56,630 bases of DNA, taken from assembly GCA_000934455.1 (NCBI GenBank), contig KN882229.1, positions 326,627 to 383,256 on the forward strand, in the 5' to 3' direction. The position numbers and the translations under genes are program-made. Origin of the DNA: Apostichopus parvimensis (Eukaryota > Echinodermata > Holothuroidea > Aspidochirotida > Stichopodidae). This document shows, piece by piece, positions 11,781-24,360 of the stretch (position 1 is its first letter; each line of letters starts with the position of its first letter). The notes beneath the pieces were generated by a model, which saw only the letters and a list, made by a program, of their open reading frames with translations, was not told the DNA's origin and did not search any database.

Positions 11781-13559
11781 GTGTATTTTGCCGTAGAATA
11801 AGTATTCCAGTCTATTTTCAGTTTCTTTTATTAAATGTACAACATGTTTTATTTAATGTTAGTCATATACGAGAATGATTTCAGTCATGTGAAAGTCAAA
11901 ACATCATTGAACAGTTCTCAAAACAACACACAAGCAACTGTAGTAAGCAGTGTAGGCTGCACACTGCTATACCATAGTAAGAGGTCAGGTATTTCCTCAG
12001 TGATTTCCTATGGTGTTATGCATCAATCATCAAGAATTAGCCAGTTCGTAATAATCTATCTATTAACTCGTTGAGCTAATCTAGTCAGAATGACTTTCCC
12101 TTTGCAACAATTTCTAATTGTCATGGTATTTGTTCACACACTAACTAAAGGTATACAACCAGTTCATCGTGTTCTGAATTTTTGAAATCTTTCTGACCGT
12201 AAAAAGTATTTGACCATTCTACCATTATTGGCTTCAATTTTCATCGTGAAAACACTAATTTAGCTGATTTTCAAGAAAGTTTGGCCGTGAACGTGTTTAC
12301 AATTTGGCCAGCTTAGATTATACAGATACAAGGAGGATTGAAGGATCGAATTTAAGCATTTAAATCACTGGAATTTCATGTACAAAATGCAATTTCTTCC
12401 TACACAGTTAGGTACAAATTTATGAATGAAGTATACGGCCTGGATGTGCATCACAGTACATATCCAAAACGTTTTACTGTGTGTACCTATTTAAAAATCA
12501 TGTTAACTGTACACCCCCGCATTGTACATTTAATGAGGCTTGTCTGTACATAGGCCGAGGTCTACATCTTGTGTAGCAATTTCGAGAAAATGATGCTGTA
12601 TATTGAAGTCGGTGTGATCTTGTATGAAAGTTGGCACACCGTTATTATTTTTCTATGATATTGACAGGCTTTAGAAAAAGAAGCTGGAAGCAATTTGCAC
12701 TGCCAATAACTCCTATTACTTTAGTTATTTTGAAGGCAAGGAATCATTACACTTTGTGGTTAATAATTGGACAGGTATTTGAATTGTTGTATTCCAAAGG
12801 GGCCCACAACATTGTAGATTACAATAAAGATAGATTCAATGCCATTTGCTGTGATGTTTTCTCCCAAATATCAACCCCAAAAGGGTAATTGAAGGTGCTA
12901 TAATATTACGTAGCAGATTTAAATTTTATGTAGACCATCTGACAAATAATTCTAACGATGAAGATGGATGCATTCTGTTTAAAGAAATGGCAGATGTACT
13001 CCTAAACTAGAAGTCAAGAAAAAGGGTCCTCAATGTGCTAGGGTCTCACTTGACAGAGAAGTATGGAAAATTGTGAGTACAAAAAGTTAGGGTAACATTG
13101 TATATGTATTGAGTACTCACATTTGTTGCCAGTTTACTACCTTACTATGAGGATTTATACCTGTATTAAATTTTGTCCTTACAAAGCAAATGATACTCAA
13201 AAGAGGACTGTTGTTGGTATAGCAATCTAGTTTGCCCATGGCCTGCTCTGGTTTGTAGAGATTTAAAGTACTAAATTTTAGGATATGTTCCATGTGACTG
13301 TATATAGATCCTTTATCAGGGCTGTAGTAAACTTAGTCATGAAAAGGTTTTGATTACGCTATGACCCTTTCATGATACATTTCATTTATAACCCCCTCCC
13401 CTCCTGATTCATCTATAAAACGAAATTGCTGTGTAACTTTTGCTAGGAGAGACAATTTTGAATTTACAATATCACAAAAGTGTGGCAGTTCCTGCTCGCA
13501 CAATGTTACCATTAACAGTAAACATTCTTCACCCTGTTATCTTGAATATGTAATGAATG
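11781..13559. other. No gene recognised; weak exon-like fragments
   Basis: An open frame at 12631-12888 has no recognisable domain. Around 12950-13072 two short frames (reading DEDGCILFKEMADVLLN and KLEVKKKGPQCARVSLDREV) look protein-like and end at a GTGAGT donor, but they are in different frames and I cannot assign a family. Otherwise AT-rich and featureless. Confidence 0.35.
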
Positions 13560-14038
13560 TGTAAATGTACACTGATGAAAAGGATCACACCATTGGAAAC
13601 GTTGGATCATTTGTAAACGAAATCAAAACTTGGTGTGTAAGCAATAAACTAATTCTCAGAGACAACAAAACTGAATTGATGCATGTTTTCCGTCACGATT
13701 CCGTAATGTCACCCCTGTAACTTCCGTTAGGATAAGCAATTAAAAGTAAAACGTATGGTTAGCGTTCTTTCAAACTTGAGGCCCCCGAACTCCGGAACAC
13801 TCCCCCACCCACATTTGGGATTCTCCTACCATAGACAATTTGAAAAGCGTCTTAAAAAGTGATTCATTCACGTGCTACCCACATTGGACACTGTAATATT
13901 TATATTGTCGATCATGTTCGTGTATCTTTAAGTATTCTTTGAGTATGTTGTATTTTTGTATTCATTTTGTTCCTGTAAAGCTTGTTGAGACCGTCGATAT
14001 AATGCGCTATGTAAATAAGTATTATTACAATAATTTTG
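13560..14038 (+). mobile_element. 3' fragment of a CR1/L2-like non-LTR retrotransposon
   Basis: A frame near 13613-13715 reads VNEIKTWCVSNKLILRDNKT, the conserved segment downstream of the reverse-transcriptase catalytic box in CR1/L2/Rex-type LINEs. Further on, after frameshifts, WDSPTIDNLKSVLKSD matches the C-terminal block of the same ORF2. It ends with the typical 3' tail region (TGTAAAGCTTGTTGAGACC, then TATAATGCGCTATGTAAATA and an ATT-rich repeat). It is 5'-truncated and broken by stops. Confidence 0.75.
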
Positions 14039-14678
14039 ATTATTTTACATATAATATATAACTTCCATTTGGGAATGTGGAAACTTTTGGAATTTCATCC
14101 CAAAGTTAATTTATGGTCTCGGAAACGGTAAGAGAGGAGAGAGATCTGTTACCAGTGTATCTGTTGTTATGAATTTCCTAACTCCTACTGAAGCTCCTCT
14201 AGTAGCAAACATATAGGCCTACTTTGTTTTATTTAACAGCAAACAGAGTTACACTATTTTGACGTAATTGTATTAATATATATTTCTAGCACTTTGTATT
14301 AAAGAACCCAAAAGCATGTGAAAGGAACACAGTTTTCTGTACCACAACCTGTAAATTTCATCTGAGCATGTATTACCGATTACAGTGTAACCCTGTACAT
14401 CACTAATATGTAGGAAAGAAATACTACAGTTATGTTTCTATCTCGATATATTACATATATGGAGATTATCTCACACCAATCGTTTTCAGTTTGAGGGCTG
14501 TTTAAATGCCTACTAGTTTTTACCCAAATGTCTGTTTGATGTGAAATTTCATCGTAGTGTACATCACAAGATGACACTTAAATGTTACTTATTGATAACA
14601 TTTTAAAATGATCAGAAAACATACTTTTGGTACGTTTTCCGTAATTTTTTAGGTGATTTTTAATACAGCGCATGGTAC

Positions 14679-15062
14679 TTAAAGGTATTGCGATGTAAAC
14701 GTAACCATTTGCCCAATTACATCGGTGAACCTAGTGTTATTATTTTTTATCTTGACCTGTACCTTTAAATTCAAATCCGTGCCTTTATGATAATTAGATA
14801 AAAAAACACGGTGATCATGCAGTAATAAGTCAATATCATTGGTTGAATTTGTGATTCCAATTGTCATCGGGCGAGCGCTTGTTGATATGCCGGATGTTTG
14901 GGGTAAAAATAGAACTGCTGTGCACGCCTGCAACATGTAGCGCTGCGGGTATTTCCGTTTACACTGTGCACGTGCTAGTACCACCAAATCCAACTCTCTA
15001 CAATTAGATAGATCCAGTGCAGCGGGATATTGGTATTTGCGTTCCATATTTACCAAATCCAA
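14679..15062 (-). CDS. Hypothetical open frame, 127 aa
   Basis: This is the longest open frame in a stretch of 4 kb, starting MDLVNMERKYQYPAALDLSN, with mixed hydrophobic and charged composition. I recognise no domain, signal peptide or transmembrane helix. On the opposite strand, 15052-15084 ends in a consensus splice donor (GCG|GTAAGT), so the same DNA could equally be a 5' exon of a plus-strand transcript. The open frame may be chance. Confidence 0.18.
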   Translation of the reverse strand: MDLVNMERKYQYPAALDLSNCRELDLVVLARAQCKRKYPQRYMLQACTAVLFLPQTSGISTSARPMTIGITNSTNDIDLLLHDHRVFLSNYHKGTDLNLKVQVKIKNNNTRFTDVIGQMVTFTSQYL

Positions 15063-17530
15063 CTCGCAAGTAGAAGAAAGCGGTAAGTCTATTTATTTAG
15101 TAAGTATTTAATGATAATATTTAAATGATAATATTATGAATTTTGGTACGCCACTGTGTCTGATCTAACGTTACTCTGTTAGTACAGTGGACCTAGCGTA
15201 GGGCTAAGTTACAGCTGATTTGTATTAGTGTATACTATTACTAGGCTAGGCCTATATCCTAGGCCTATACAGTATTGCGAAGTTAGGAACTCTGCTAAGA
15301 TCGGACACCCTCATTTTCGTAATATTTCAGCAAGGGAAAAATGAAAACCTACCAGTTTTCAACTATGTAATAAAAATCACCAATAAATTTAATGTAAGGT
15401 CACAAAATTTTACGATCTTTCGACAAAAAATTACCTTTTGAAAAATATTTCCGTCAGGAACTTGAACATTGTGTTAACTTGAATGGAACCTCGCATAACT
15501 CAACACTCTTAACAATGAACCACAATTTTCGGTGAATAAAATGAATATATTATGAATTGAAGGTAAGAATTAGACCAGTCTATTTCAAATATTTAATGCC
15601 TATGAACTTTTGCCCGCCATTTTAGTTGGCCGTTCGAACTATACTTCGACGTTGCCAGCATAGGCTAGGCTACCCAATATTTTCCTGTACAGAAAGTACA
15701 AAATTTGGCGTAAATATTTACCGAAATTTCCGAAACTTTCACAATTGATATCTGCTAAGCTGATCTAATGAAGGGTGAATTTTGTTTCATACGGGTATTT
15801 CTTCACTTGAATGGTTGAAAATCCCCTCATATTCTGTTTTGAACTTTGCAGATTCCATCTAGTACTAGGCTAGTCGTACTCGTATGTAATATATTATTTC
15901 ACTAAGATTAATGCGAAGTTAGGAACAATGCAGTGTTTGAAAACCCTCATTTTCGTAATATTTCAGCACTCTCCCTACTCCACTCCGACTTATAATATTC
16001 TTCAACATTTTATTGTATTAAAACATAGGCCACAATGAAAACGATGGAATTAAAGCCATCTAAGCATTCTGCCGCTCTCCTTAGACTTGAATTATTTTTC
16101 AATATTTTTCCGTATAAAAGGATAGGCAGAAATAAGTATGGTGCAACTGCACCCATCCTAGCCACTCTCCCTGCTCCCCTCAGATTTAGAATAATTTTCA
16201 AGATGTCTATGAAAAAGTCTCTGGGAAAGAAGAAAACAATGCCAATATTTGAAAGATGTTTATTTCAGTTTGTATGAAACGTATACAGGGGGCGTTTTCC
16301 GAGTTGCAGGGTATTATGCAACTTCTCCGTAATAAAAATCATGGTGACCTTCGGAATCTGTGATTAATTTCTATTGCTCCCCTATGAAGCTTCAATTTAG
16401 GGCCTAGTAGTTAGGTTCGCTTGTTATAAGTTCTAAATGGGAATTAAAATTCTTGATTTTATAAAATTTAATGTCTCTGTTTAGACCAAGTAAAAAAAAA
16501 TTACAGAACTTAGGCCTTTTTTTGGGGTTTTTAAATGGCCGCCCGACACATTTTTGCTGAATTTTTTACTTTTTCCTTCAAAGTATATAGACTCCCATGT
16601 AGATGTACATACTAATAGACAATTTCCACAGCATTACAGAGTGATGCTCAAGTCAGTTGAAAAATAATATTTTGTAAATTATTTTTTCCAAAAGATATTT
16701 GTTTTAAGTATCACGAACTGTCTTGCCTATGTGCCCATTTTGGACATTACAAATATTCTGCAACAAACGTTCCCAGCACTATGGCCTCTGACGCCCCTGA
16801 TCGCTGAGATATACTGTTTGCAGAGCAAATGCATACATGTCTAATTGTAACATATTGATACTGATGTAAATAGCTCTATTTCTTCTACTTCTTCTCCCCC
16901 ATCCAAGTGGTTATGTAATGGCTATGCCAGAGACTCTTCCACATCCTGTGCTCATATTCCCCTCTATAATTAGTAGTGAGCCAGTGGCAAAAGTACTTTC
17001 TTTGTTCTGCCAAAGTTGCTGGTTGCAGTAAACATCTTCCCTACTCCTTTCTTTATCTTGGAAAGGGGATGCTTTGTCTCAGTTGTTTCATTTATAGGAT
17101 AAGCATTTGTATGCAGATTTAGTCTTGTGTAATTAGCCATGATTGCTTCTCAGTGTTACTCTTGGTAGTTATACGGTGTGTGTAGGCCAATGAGAGGGGT
17201 TAAGAGGGTCACATGTTGTTACTCTGTGGTTTAGGTGCTTCCTCTAAGGTGTCTTAGGAGAGAGAGGCAGTTTGGTTGTCAGCCAGTCAACAGGGCATGT
17301 TAGTATTTTAGTCACTCTTGATATAATGTAGTCTGTACACTACAGTATACGTATATAAAATAGTAATAAGTTTTCTACAGTATCTTGTGCTTTAAGAATA
17401 TATATCTACATAAATATAACTTTTCCTGGAGGAATTAATTGTCTATAATTGATTTGCTATACATTTGTGTTATTACATCGTTTTTAATGGATTCTATGGA
17501 ACTGAGAGCTGTGTTCTGTTAGTTGCTGTA
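15063..17530. other. No gene recognised; one dispersed 55-bp duplication
   Basis: Two imperfect direct copies of a roughly 55-bp segment occur at about 15277-15333 and 15911-15968, both ending CCTCATTTTCGTAATATTTC. The open frame 16035-16277 (plus) begins just downstream of the second copy and has no recognisable domain. Confidence 0.4.
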
Positions 17531-17632
17531 TTTACCTATCTTGTACCAGGACTTCACCTACTTATTTACCTATCTTGTACCTGGACTTCACCTACTCTTT
17601 TACCTATCTTGTACCTGGACTTTACCTACTCT
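17531..17632. repeat. 34-bp tandem repeat, three copies
   Basis: Three consecutive 34-bp units begin TTTACCTATCTTGTACC at 17531, 17565 and 17599, with only a few substitutions. The period is not a multiple of three, so frames open through it read the unit in different phases and are not genes. Confidence 0.9.
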
Positions 17633-18483
17633 CCTTGGGAAGAACATTTCTTTGAACATATCTATTTTCACTGGAGAATATTCCTGGAACTCTCACCACT
17701 CACCATTCCTTTCGTAAATTCGTGCTAACGGACATTTATGAAACCTTTCATCACCGTGCCTAACAGCCAGTCTTATTCTTGTTTTTTAGCCTATTGTATT
17801 TGTAATACAGTGGTCAGTCGTCTCCACACATCGTGACCACTAGGGGGATTCCCAATAATCCTGTTGTACAGCTAGCTGCTGACAAGAACCACATATCCCG
17901 CAACTCTTACACTAATACATTCTTTTTCTTTACAGGTGTCATCTGTTGCCTCTACATGTGAAACCTACATCCAGTTCATAAAGTATAGTATTGTTCAGTT
18001 TCCAAAAAGTTTGATTTTAACCCAGATCATAAAAAGTTTGCTTTTGACTTATTTCAAAGTTTGTGTATTGCTGAAGTTTGTTTAGTTTTAAAAAGTCTGA
18101 TTTAAAGTTGACTCAAATTTAAACAGTTTGGTTAGTTCAGTGTTGGTGCACTGCTGGTTTTATACAAGTTTGAACAGCTTTGAATAAGCCATACAAAATT
18201 GGAGCAAGTTTTGTCACTTTTCAATCTACATTTTGTTCCATTGCAATAGTTTGGACATACAACATAATTTTCATAGCAACAGCAAGTATACATAGTTTTC
18301 AATAGCCAAAAATAATATCTCAAACAGTCATATAATCTATTACATCAGATTACTAATACTTAATAACAATAACTCATTACACTTAGCTTGTACACATGTT
18401 TTTCATAGCCCAAACTAATATCCAAAACAGCTATATTACATATAATCTCAAGAAAAATTTCCAAATAACTAATATCAAACATA
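17633..18483 (+). other. Upstream region of the Helentron; element start not located
   Basis: The motif AAAGTTTG and close variants occur five times at 18005-18130. Two imperfect copies of an approximately 50-bp segment (type CATAGTTTTCAATAGCC...ATATAATCT) lie at about 18291-18340 and 18396-18450. A strong acceptor (TTCTTTTTCTTTACAG) lies at about 17925-17939 with no coding continuation that I recognise. The 5' terminus of the Helentron should be here, but I cannot fix it from sequence alone. Confidence 0.35.
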
Positions 18484-19164
18484 ATGCCCCGCAAATCTAG
18501 GAGGTCACGTGCAGGAATGTTGAACCAAGAAAACCCTATTGCAACATCTACACAATGGCGGACACCAACATCTCTTGAAGTTCGTACTCTAGATATTTTA
18601 TTTACATACATAGTGCTGGGTTCATTTCATCAGGGAGACATGCAGTTCTCAGAGTACACACCTGGAAGACAATGTTCTTGCAATGCTCTTATTGCTCTTG
18701 TTTTTATCAACATATATGAAGTTATAACTACCTCTCATATTGATAGAATCTTACGCGAAGGTGACAAATTGTACAGATTAATAAGGGAAAGATTAATACT
18801 CACGAATCGCATTGATATTTCCCAATATTTAACTACAGATGATTTTCCATCCCAAGTATCACTTGATAACATCATACACAATCTAAATTTTTTCCCAAGT
18901 ATATATGGCAAGTTTTCAATTGATGATTCATGGTCTGAATCTATTTTACAACCCATTGATATTATTGTTCAACTTGCATTGTGTGTATCTGATACTAATG
19001 TTATGGTTCTTGGAGAATATATGATAGCAATATTTAAACAAACAAATTATACATATGGGGTATTTGATTCACACAGTAGAAATAATCATGGATTGCTTGC
19101 TGATAATGGCAATGCTGTTCTCCTTTACTTTAATAATATACAATCTCTCATCTACGCAATTTAG
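18484..19164 (+). pseudogene. Helentron cysteine protease (C76/OTU-like) domain
   Basis: This 226-residue N-terminal part of the Helentron polyprotein starts MPRKSRRSRAGM, a basic leader. The catalytic cysteine region is GRQCSCNALIAL (about residues 61-72, after FHQGDMQFSEYTPG), and the Asp/His region is FDSHSRNNHG (about 194-203). This pattern matches the papain-fold protease related to herpesvirus large-tegument deubiquitinase (peptidase family C76) seen in Helentrons and Polintons. Catalytic-site residues appear intact. The frame stops at 19164 and continues in another frame from about 19165. Its role in transposition is unknown; release of polyprotein parts or removal of ubiquitin are the usual proposals. 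Confidence 0.8.
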
Positions 19165-19229
19165 GTCATTCTTTATCTCTGTGTGCTTCAACCATTATAG
19201 AGATAAAACCAATTTCAATACAATCTGTC

Positions 19230-20264
19230 ATGCATACTTCTTCAGGATCAATTGACATGTTTGGCTTTAAGTCATTATCATCTTATTTTCAATACCAAAA
19301 TTCGCACCAACCAAGTAGTACATCTACTGACAGTACTACACATGACAGTAATACACAGCATTTGAGGAAAGATAACCATCAACGGCTGTATAAATGTAGG
19401 ACGGAGGCCTTAACTAAGAAAAAAATTTCATCAGCAAAATTGAAAGCCCCAAAAATTGCAAACAAAAGTAAATCTAAATCAAATAGTTCACGACAGGTAC
19501 CCAAGTCTAAGCACTGTGAGAATAATGTAAAAAAAAATAGGCTTGGCATACATCATTCAAGTACGACTAAAGGTCAAAAAACCTCACATAAAGGTCAACT
19601 ACAAAAGTGAAAGCCTCGGAAATCGTGCAATAAGAAAACTAGAAGCTGTATACAAACTTCAGATAACACCACAACTAATAGCAAAGCAAGTACCAAAAAA
19701 AGGTTGCGTGAACTGGGAAAATCAAAGCCTCACAAATCCTGCAATGAACAAACTACAAGCTGCACTCAACCATCTGCCAAACATGGTAATGGAAATATTA
19801 ACAAACCTTTGCGAATAAATAAAAAGTCAATAGATAGACTTCATGACATGTTTAAAGCCAAAATAAAGCATGGACCAAGTTATGTTTGTACAAGTTCTCA
19901 GCAAACATGGTTTAGACATTCTCTTAGCCAGTACAATAAAGTTTCAGGTCTACGACCAAGCGTTCTTAATGAATGCACTACTGGGTATTTATCTATCCGA
20001 AATCAAGAGTGGGTTTGTCACACCTGTCGAAATTATATGAAAGCAGGAACAATTCCAAGATGGTCTATTGCGAACAATGGTGGTTTTCATGATAAACCAG
20101 AACAGCTTAATTTATGTAATCTGGAAGAGAGGTTACTATCTCCACGAATTCCTTTTATGCAATTGAGAGAACTTCCTAGGGGTGGACAAATGTCCTTCAG
20201 AGGAAATGTTCTTAATGTTCCAGTCGATATTATGCCAACAATTACTGCTTTGCCAAGACACTAA
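19230..20264 (+). pseudogene. Helentron linker and cysteine-rich N-terminal module
   Basis: One frame is interrupted by TGA at 19608-19610 and closed by TAA at 20262-20264. The first half is low-complexity, rich in Lys, Ser and Thr, with an internal duplication (KPRKSCNKKTRSC and KPHKSCNEQTTSC). The second half matches the conserved module preceding Rep in animal Helitrons (DUF6570-like): YVCTSSQQTWFRH, then EWVCHTCRNYM with paired cysteines, then LEERLLSPRIPFMQLRELPR, then GNVLNVPVDI. It probably folds around zinc, as inferred from the cysteine spacing. It continues in the same frame into the Rep part after the stop. Confidence 0.75.
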
Positions 20265-22247
20265 ACTGCATCTGAAACTGTATCAGTTAAGCTGAAAAGA
20301 AGACTGACAAGTCTGACATATATATCTAATGTTTATGTAGAGAATGTAAGACCGTTGAAAGTAATGGAAGGACTTCATTGGTTGGTTAACAATGGTTCTG
20401 TTTGCAAAGAATTTAAGATACAATTCGATCACGAATGGCTAAAAGTTATTTCAGATGAAATTGGACAATTATCTACTGCACCAGATGATGAACCTGAGCA
20501 GGAAAGTATTGATTCTGAAGCTTTTGATGAAATAAATGATGATCAAGAGGAAGGCAATATGGATACACTTTTGACCTGTTCAGAATATGATTCAAGTCAA
20601 GTAATAACTATAGCTCCAGGTGAGAATAGAATACCAATTTCATTCTTTCATGATCCAGATGCAGAGTTTCTAGCATTTCCTACATTATATTGTGGTAGCA
20701 GAAGGCCACAACAAAGGTTACCACTACATTATAGTGAAATTTGTAAATGGGAGCTCCGAAGCATTGATAGACGTGTGGCTACTTGCATACCTAATTTATT
20801 TTTAAAGTTTAAAAAAAATCAAATGAAACAAATCGCAGAAAAAGTTACCCTTGCTATTAGAAGATGTAGGACTAATGGTAAACAGTATACAGTTGCAGAT
20901 ATATTAGACCAGGGAAAAGTAAACAATCTCCTAAAATTAGATGAAGGTTACAGAATATTTAGATCATTAAGAAATTCTCCACCATACCTGGAAAAAAGAT
21001 AAAAAGACCTTTTAGCAATGGTTAGACAGTTGGAATATCCAACTTATTTTGTGTCTTTATCAGCAGCAGATACTCGGTGGCATGATTTATTGAGAGTGCT
21101 TGGCAAAATGATTGATAATAAAAATTATACTGATGAAGAATTGGCAAATATGAACTGGCAAACACGCTGCAGGTTATTCAAAGCAGATCCTGTAACATGC
21201 GTACGCTTCTTTGATCATAGACTACAAGTTTTTCTTATAGATGTCCTTAAATCTGATCTTCATCCAATTGGAAAAATTGTAGATTCCTTTGTAAGGATAG
21301 AATTTCAGCATAGAGGTTCGCCACATGCCCATATACTGTTTTGGATAGAAAATGCTCCAACTGTAGAAAATAACAGCTCTGAAGAGATTGTAACATTTGT
21401 TAATAAATATATATCTTGTTCAGATGATTTATCGGTTAACTCAGTAGCAATGTTGGAGCTTCAGAGACACAAAAATTCAAAAAGTTATCGTAAAGGAGGC
21501 AAACCTATATGTCGTTTTGGATTTCCCAAGCCACCGTTGAACAAAACTATGCTCCTGAGACCAATTGTAACCGAACATTTTTCACATGAAGAACATATTA
21601 CAATGAAGCAAAATTTTAAACTGGTGTCACAATTATTAGCAGACTCTAAAGATGGAATGGATATGTCTTTTGAAGAATTTCTCATAGTGCTTGGCCTAAC
21701 TGAAGAAGACTACGTACATGCTATTCGCAGTAGTTTAAAATCCACAACAATTTATTTCAAGCGGTCACCTTCTGCTATCAGGGTTAATTGTTACATGAAG
21801 AATTTGCTCGGAGTCTATGGTGCTAATCATGACATCCAATTTGTTACTGATCCATATGCATGTGCTGTTTATATTTTTGCATATATGAGTAAGTCTCAAC
21901 GGCGAATGAGTCTTCTTTTAGATCAAGCATGCAAAGAAGCAAGACAAGGCAATTTAGACATCAGAAATCAAGTCAGAATAATTGGTAACAAATTTGTAAA
22001 TGCTGTAGAAGTAAGTGCACAAGAAGCTGCTTATCTTTTATTGCAACTACCTATTACAAGATCTTCACGGTCAGTAGTCTTCATTAATACATCTCCCATA
22101 GAAGATAGGACATTTCTTTTGAAGAGTAAGGATAAGCTTGAAGAAATGAACCCAACTGACACTGATATTGAATGCAGTAATGTACTTAAACGTTACTCAA
22201 TCAGACCAAGAATGCTAGAGAGTTGGCCCTTAGCTGATTATGTATAA
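20265..22247 (+). pseudogene. Helentron Rep (HUH/Y2) nuclease domain
   Basis: In-frame continuation of the preceding module, interrupted by TAA at 21000-21002. From 21018 the frame runs 409 codons. Rep motifs: YFVSLSAADTRW (motif 1), EFQHRGSPHAHILFWI with the metal-binding HAH (residues 103-105 of that frame), and YIFAYMSK with both catalytic tyrosines (residues 285 and 289). This two-tyrosine HUH enzyme nicks one strand and forms a covalent 5' link during rolling-circle transposition. The catalytic residues are retained although the gene is dead. The frame ends at 22247, after which coding resumes one frame over. Confidence 0.9.
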
Positions 22248-22339
22248 AAATTAATTCCCCAAAGATATAGTAGATAACTATTGTGATGATTATGCTGATG
22301 ACCCTACAATTACTGATCATTCAGAAGATCATCTTTCAG

Positions 22340-22887
22340 CAGATACTGACATTAACATCTCCTTGCCATCAGGTACTTCAATCAGGACAGTCAAAGTCCA
22401 AAAGGTAATACGTTTTGTTAACTACAACAAAGAGACTGATCCTGAAATTTTTTATAGAGAGAAGCTTATGTTGTAGAAACCTTGGCGCAATGAATCTCAC
22501 CTGTTAGGTACATACAACACATATAGAGACAGCTTCATGTCTCATGTTGATGTCATAAACCCATATTTGAATAAATATGAACCTAAAAACCAGTTGACAC
22601 ATGCAGATTTGACACAAGCGATGTCAGACTATTTCAGTGAAAATGGCTTGCCAACAGTTGCACCCATGACACAACAAATGGAAGAAGATGATTTGATGCT
22701 AGGAACATCAGATATTAGTGAATACAGCTTCTTTTATCCCACTGTACAATCACATGCTGTTTCTGACATATCAAATGAAATAGGTTTATGTGCAACCGCA
22801 TCTCCAACTTTTGAAAATTTGTCTAAACGCATTTCAGATGAACAATTTCTTCAATCTTTGTCTCAATTAAATGTCCGACAAAGATAA
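22340..22887 (+). pseudogene. Helentron Rep-helicase linker
   Basis: Coding resumes here in the helicase frame. VIRFVNYNKETDPEIFYREK and the conserved PWRNE block are recognisable from the Rep-helicase junction of other Helitrons. An in-frame TAG sits at 22474-22476, just before the PWRNE block, and TAA at 22885-22887 separates it from the helicase. The middle is acidic and poorly conserved. Confidence 0.7.
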
Positions 22888-22902
22888 TTTTTCACGCATG
22901 TC

Positions 22903-24360
22903 ATGCAATGGATGGCTACAAACAGAGAACCTTTTCATGTATTTCTAACTGGTGGAGCAGGTGTAGGAAAATCAATTGTTGTGAAAACATTGTACCAAGC
23001 TTTCAACAGATTGCTTTGTTCGACAGAAGGCGCTGATCCAGAGCAGTGTATAATTTTATTATGTGCACCTACTGGGAAAGCTGAGTATAATATTCATGGA
23101 CACACTATTCCTTCTGCTTTTAAAATTGATCCAAATAGAGGATTCAACTATAAAAAACTAACCACTGACAACCTCAACACTTTGCAAGTAAAGTATAACA
23201 GTCTAGAAGTTGTAATCATTGATGAAATTTCAATGGTAGGAAGTAGACAATTTCTCTTCATACATGAGAGGCTGCAAGAAATAATGGGTAATAAAAAACT
23301 ATTTGGAGGAGTTAACATAATTGCAGTTGCTGACCTTTTCCAGCTGAAACCTGTTATGGATCGATGGATATTTGAAGATCTTGAGCATGGTTATGGACCT
23401 CTTGTGCCTAATATGTGGAAAGAATATTTGACTGTACATGAATTGACAGAAATGATGAGACAAAAAGATGACATACAATTTGCACAATTACTAAATAGAC
23501 TTAGAGAAGGAAAACATACTGCAGCCGACATACAGGATTTAAAATCATGCATCATACATAATGAAACACTAATTTCGCCTTCCATTCCACATTTTTTATA
23601 TCCCACCAACGCTTTGGTCGATCAGTATAACGATAAAGAATTCACTTTGTCTTGTAATGAAAAGTTAACTATTTTTGCTCAAGATTCAATATGTGGAAAT
23701 ATGGCAAACAGTATGAAAGAACAAATTAAAGCTGCAATACCGAAAGATGGTAGTAAAACTTCTGGTCTGTTTAGTACACTAACAATTAAAGTTGGCAATA
23801 AATATGAAACTGTAGCAAATATAAATGTTGAAGATGGCATAACAAATGGCAGTGGTTGTGTATTGAAAAAAATTCATTACATTGACACTAATAATCCTTT
23901 ACCTAGTATACTCTGGGTTCAATTTGACAATCCAGATGTTGGTAAAATTGCAAGAGCTCGCTACAAAACATATTACAATGCACACATTGACAGTATTTGG
24001 ACACCCATATTTGCTATTAAAAGAAATTTCATAGTAAGAAAACGAAAAGTCGTAGCTATAAGACAACAATTTCCTTTGAGGCCTTCATGTGCCAAGACCA
24101 TACATAAAGCTCAAGGTGACACACTCACAGAAGTAGCTGTCCATATGGGGAAATGTACAATTGCCCATGCACACTACGTGGCATTGAGTAGAGTAACAAC
24201 AAAAAGAGGTCTCCATGTGTTGGAACTTAATGAATCAAAAATCAAAGTTACAGAAAGTGTAATCAATGAAATGGAACGGATGAAATCTACTTCTGTTATG
24301 AATCTATGTTATACTCCAATGTATTCTATGAAATCAGCTACTTTAACATTGTCATTTTAA
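22903..24360 (+). pseudogene. Helentron Pif1-like helicase domain
   Basis: 485 open codons. Superfamily 1B motifs are in order: Walker A GGAGVGKS (residues 17-24), PTGKAEYNIHGHT (motif Ia), IIDEISMVG (Walker B, about 105-113), AVADLFQLKPV (motif III region), PTNALVDQYND, AKTIHKAQGDTL (motif V) and HYVALSRVTTKRGL (motif VI). It would unwind DNA 5'-to-3' during rolling-circle replication of the element. The ATPase motifs are unbroken, and this is the best preserved part of the element. The TAA at its end lies in frame with the endonuclease that follows, so it is a nonsense mutation and not the natural end. Confidence 0.92.

Noticed and set aside
16035-16277. 80-residue plus-strand open frame with a basic C-terminus
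   Set aside because: No recognisable family, and an overlapping open frame on the other strand at 16010-16201 argues for chance.
17465-17728. Plus-strand open frames through the 34-bp repeat
   Set aside because: The repeat period is not a multiple of three, and the frames merely read the unit in successive phases.
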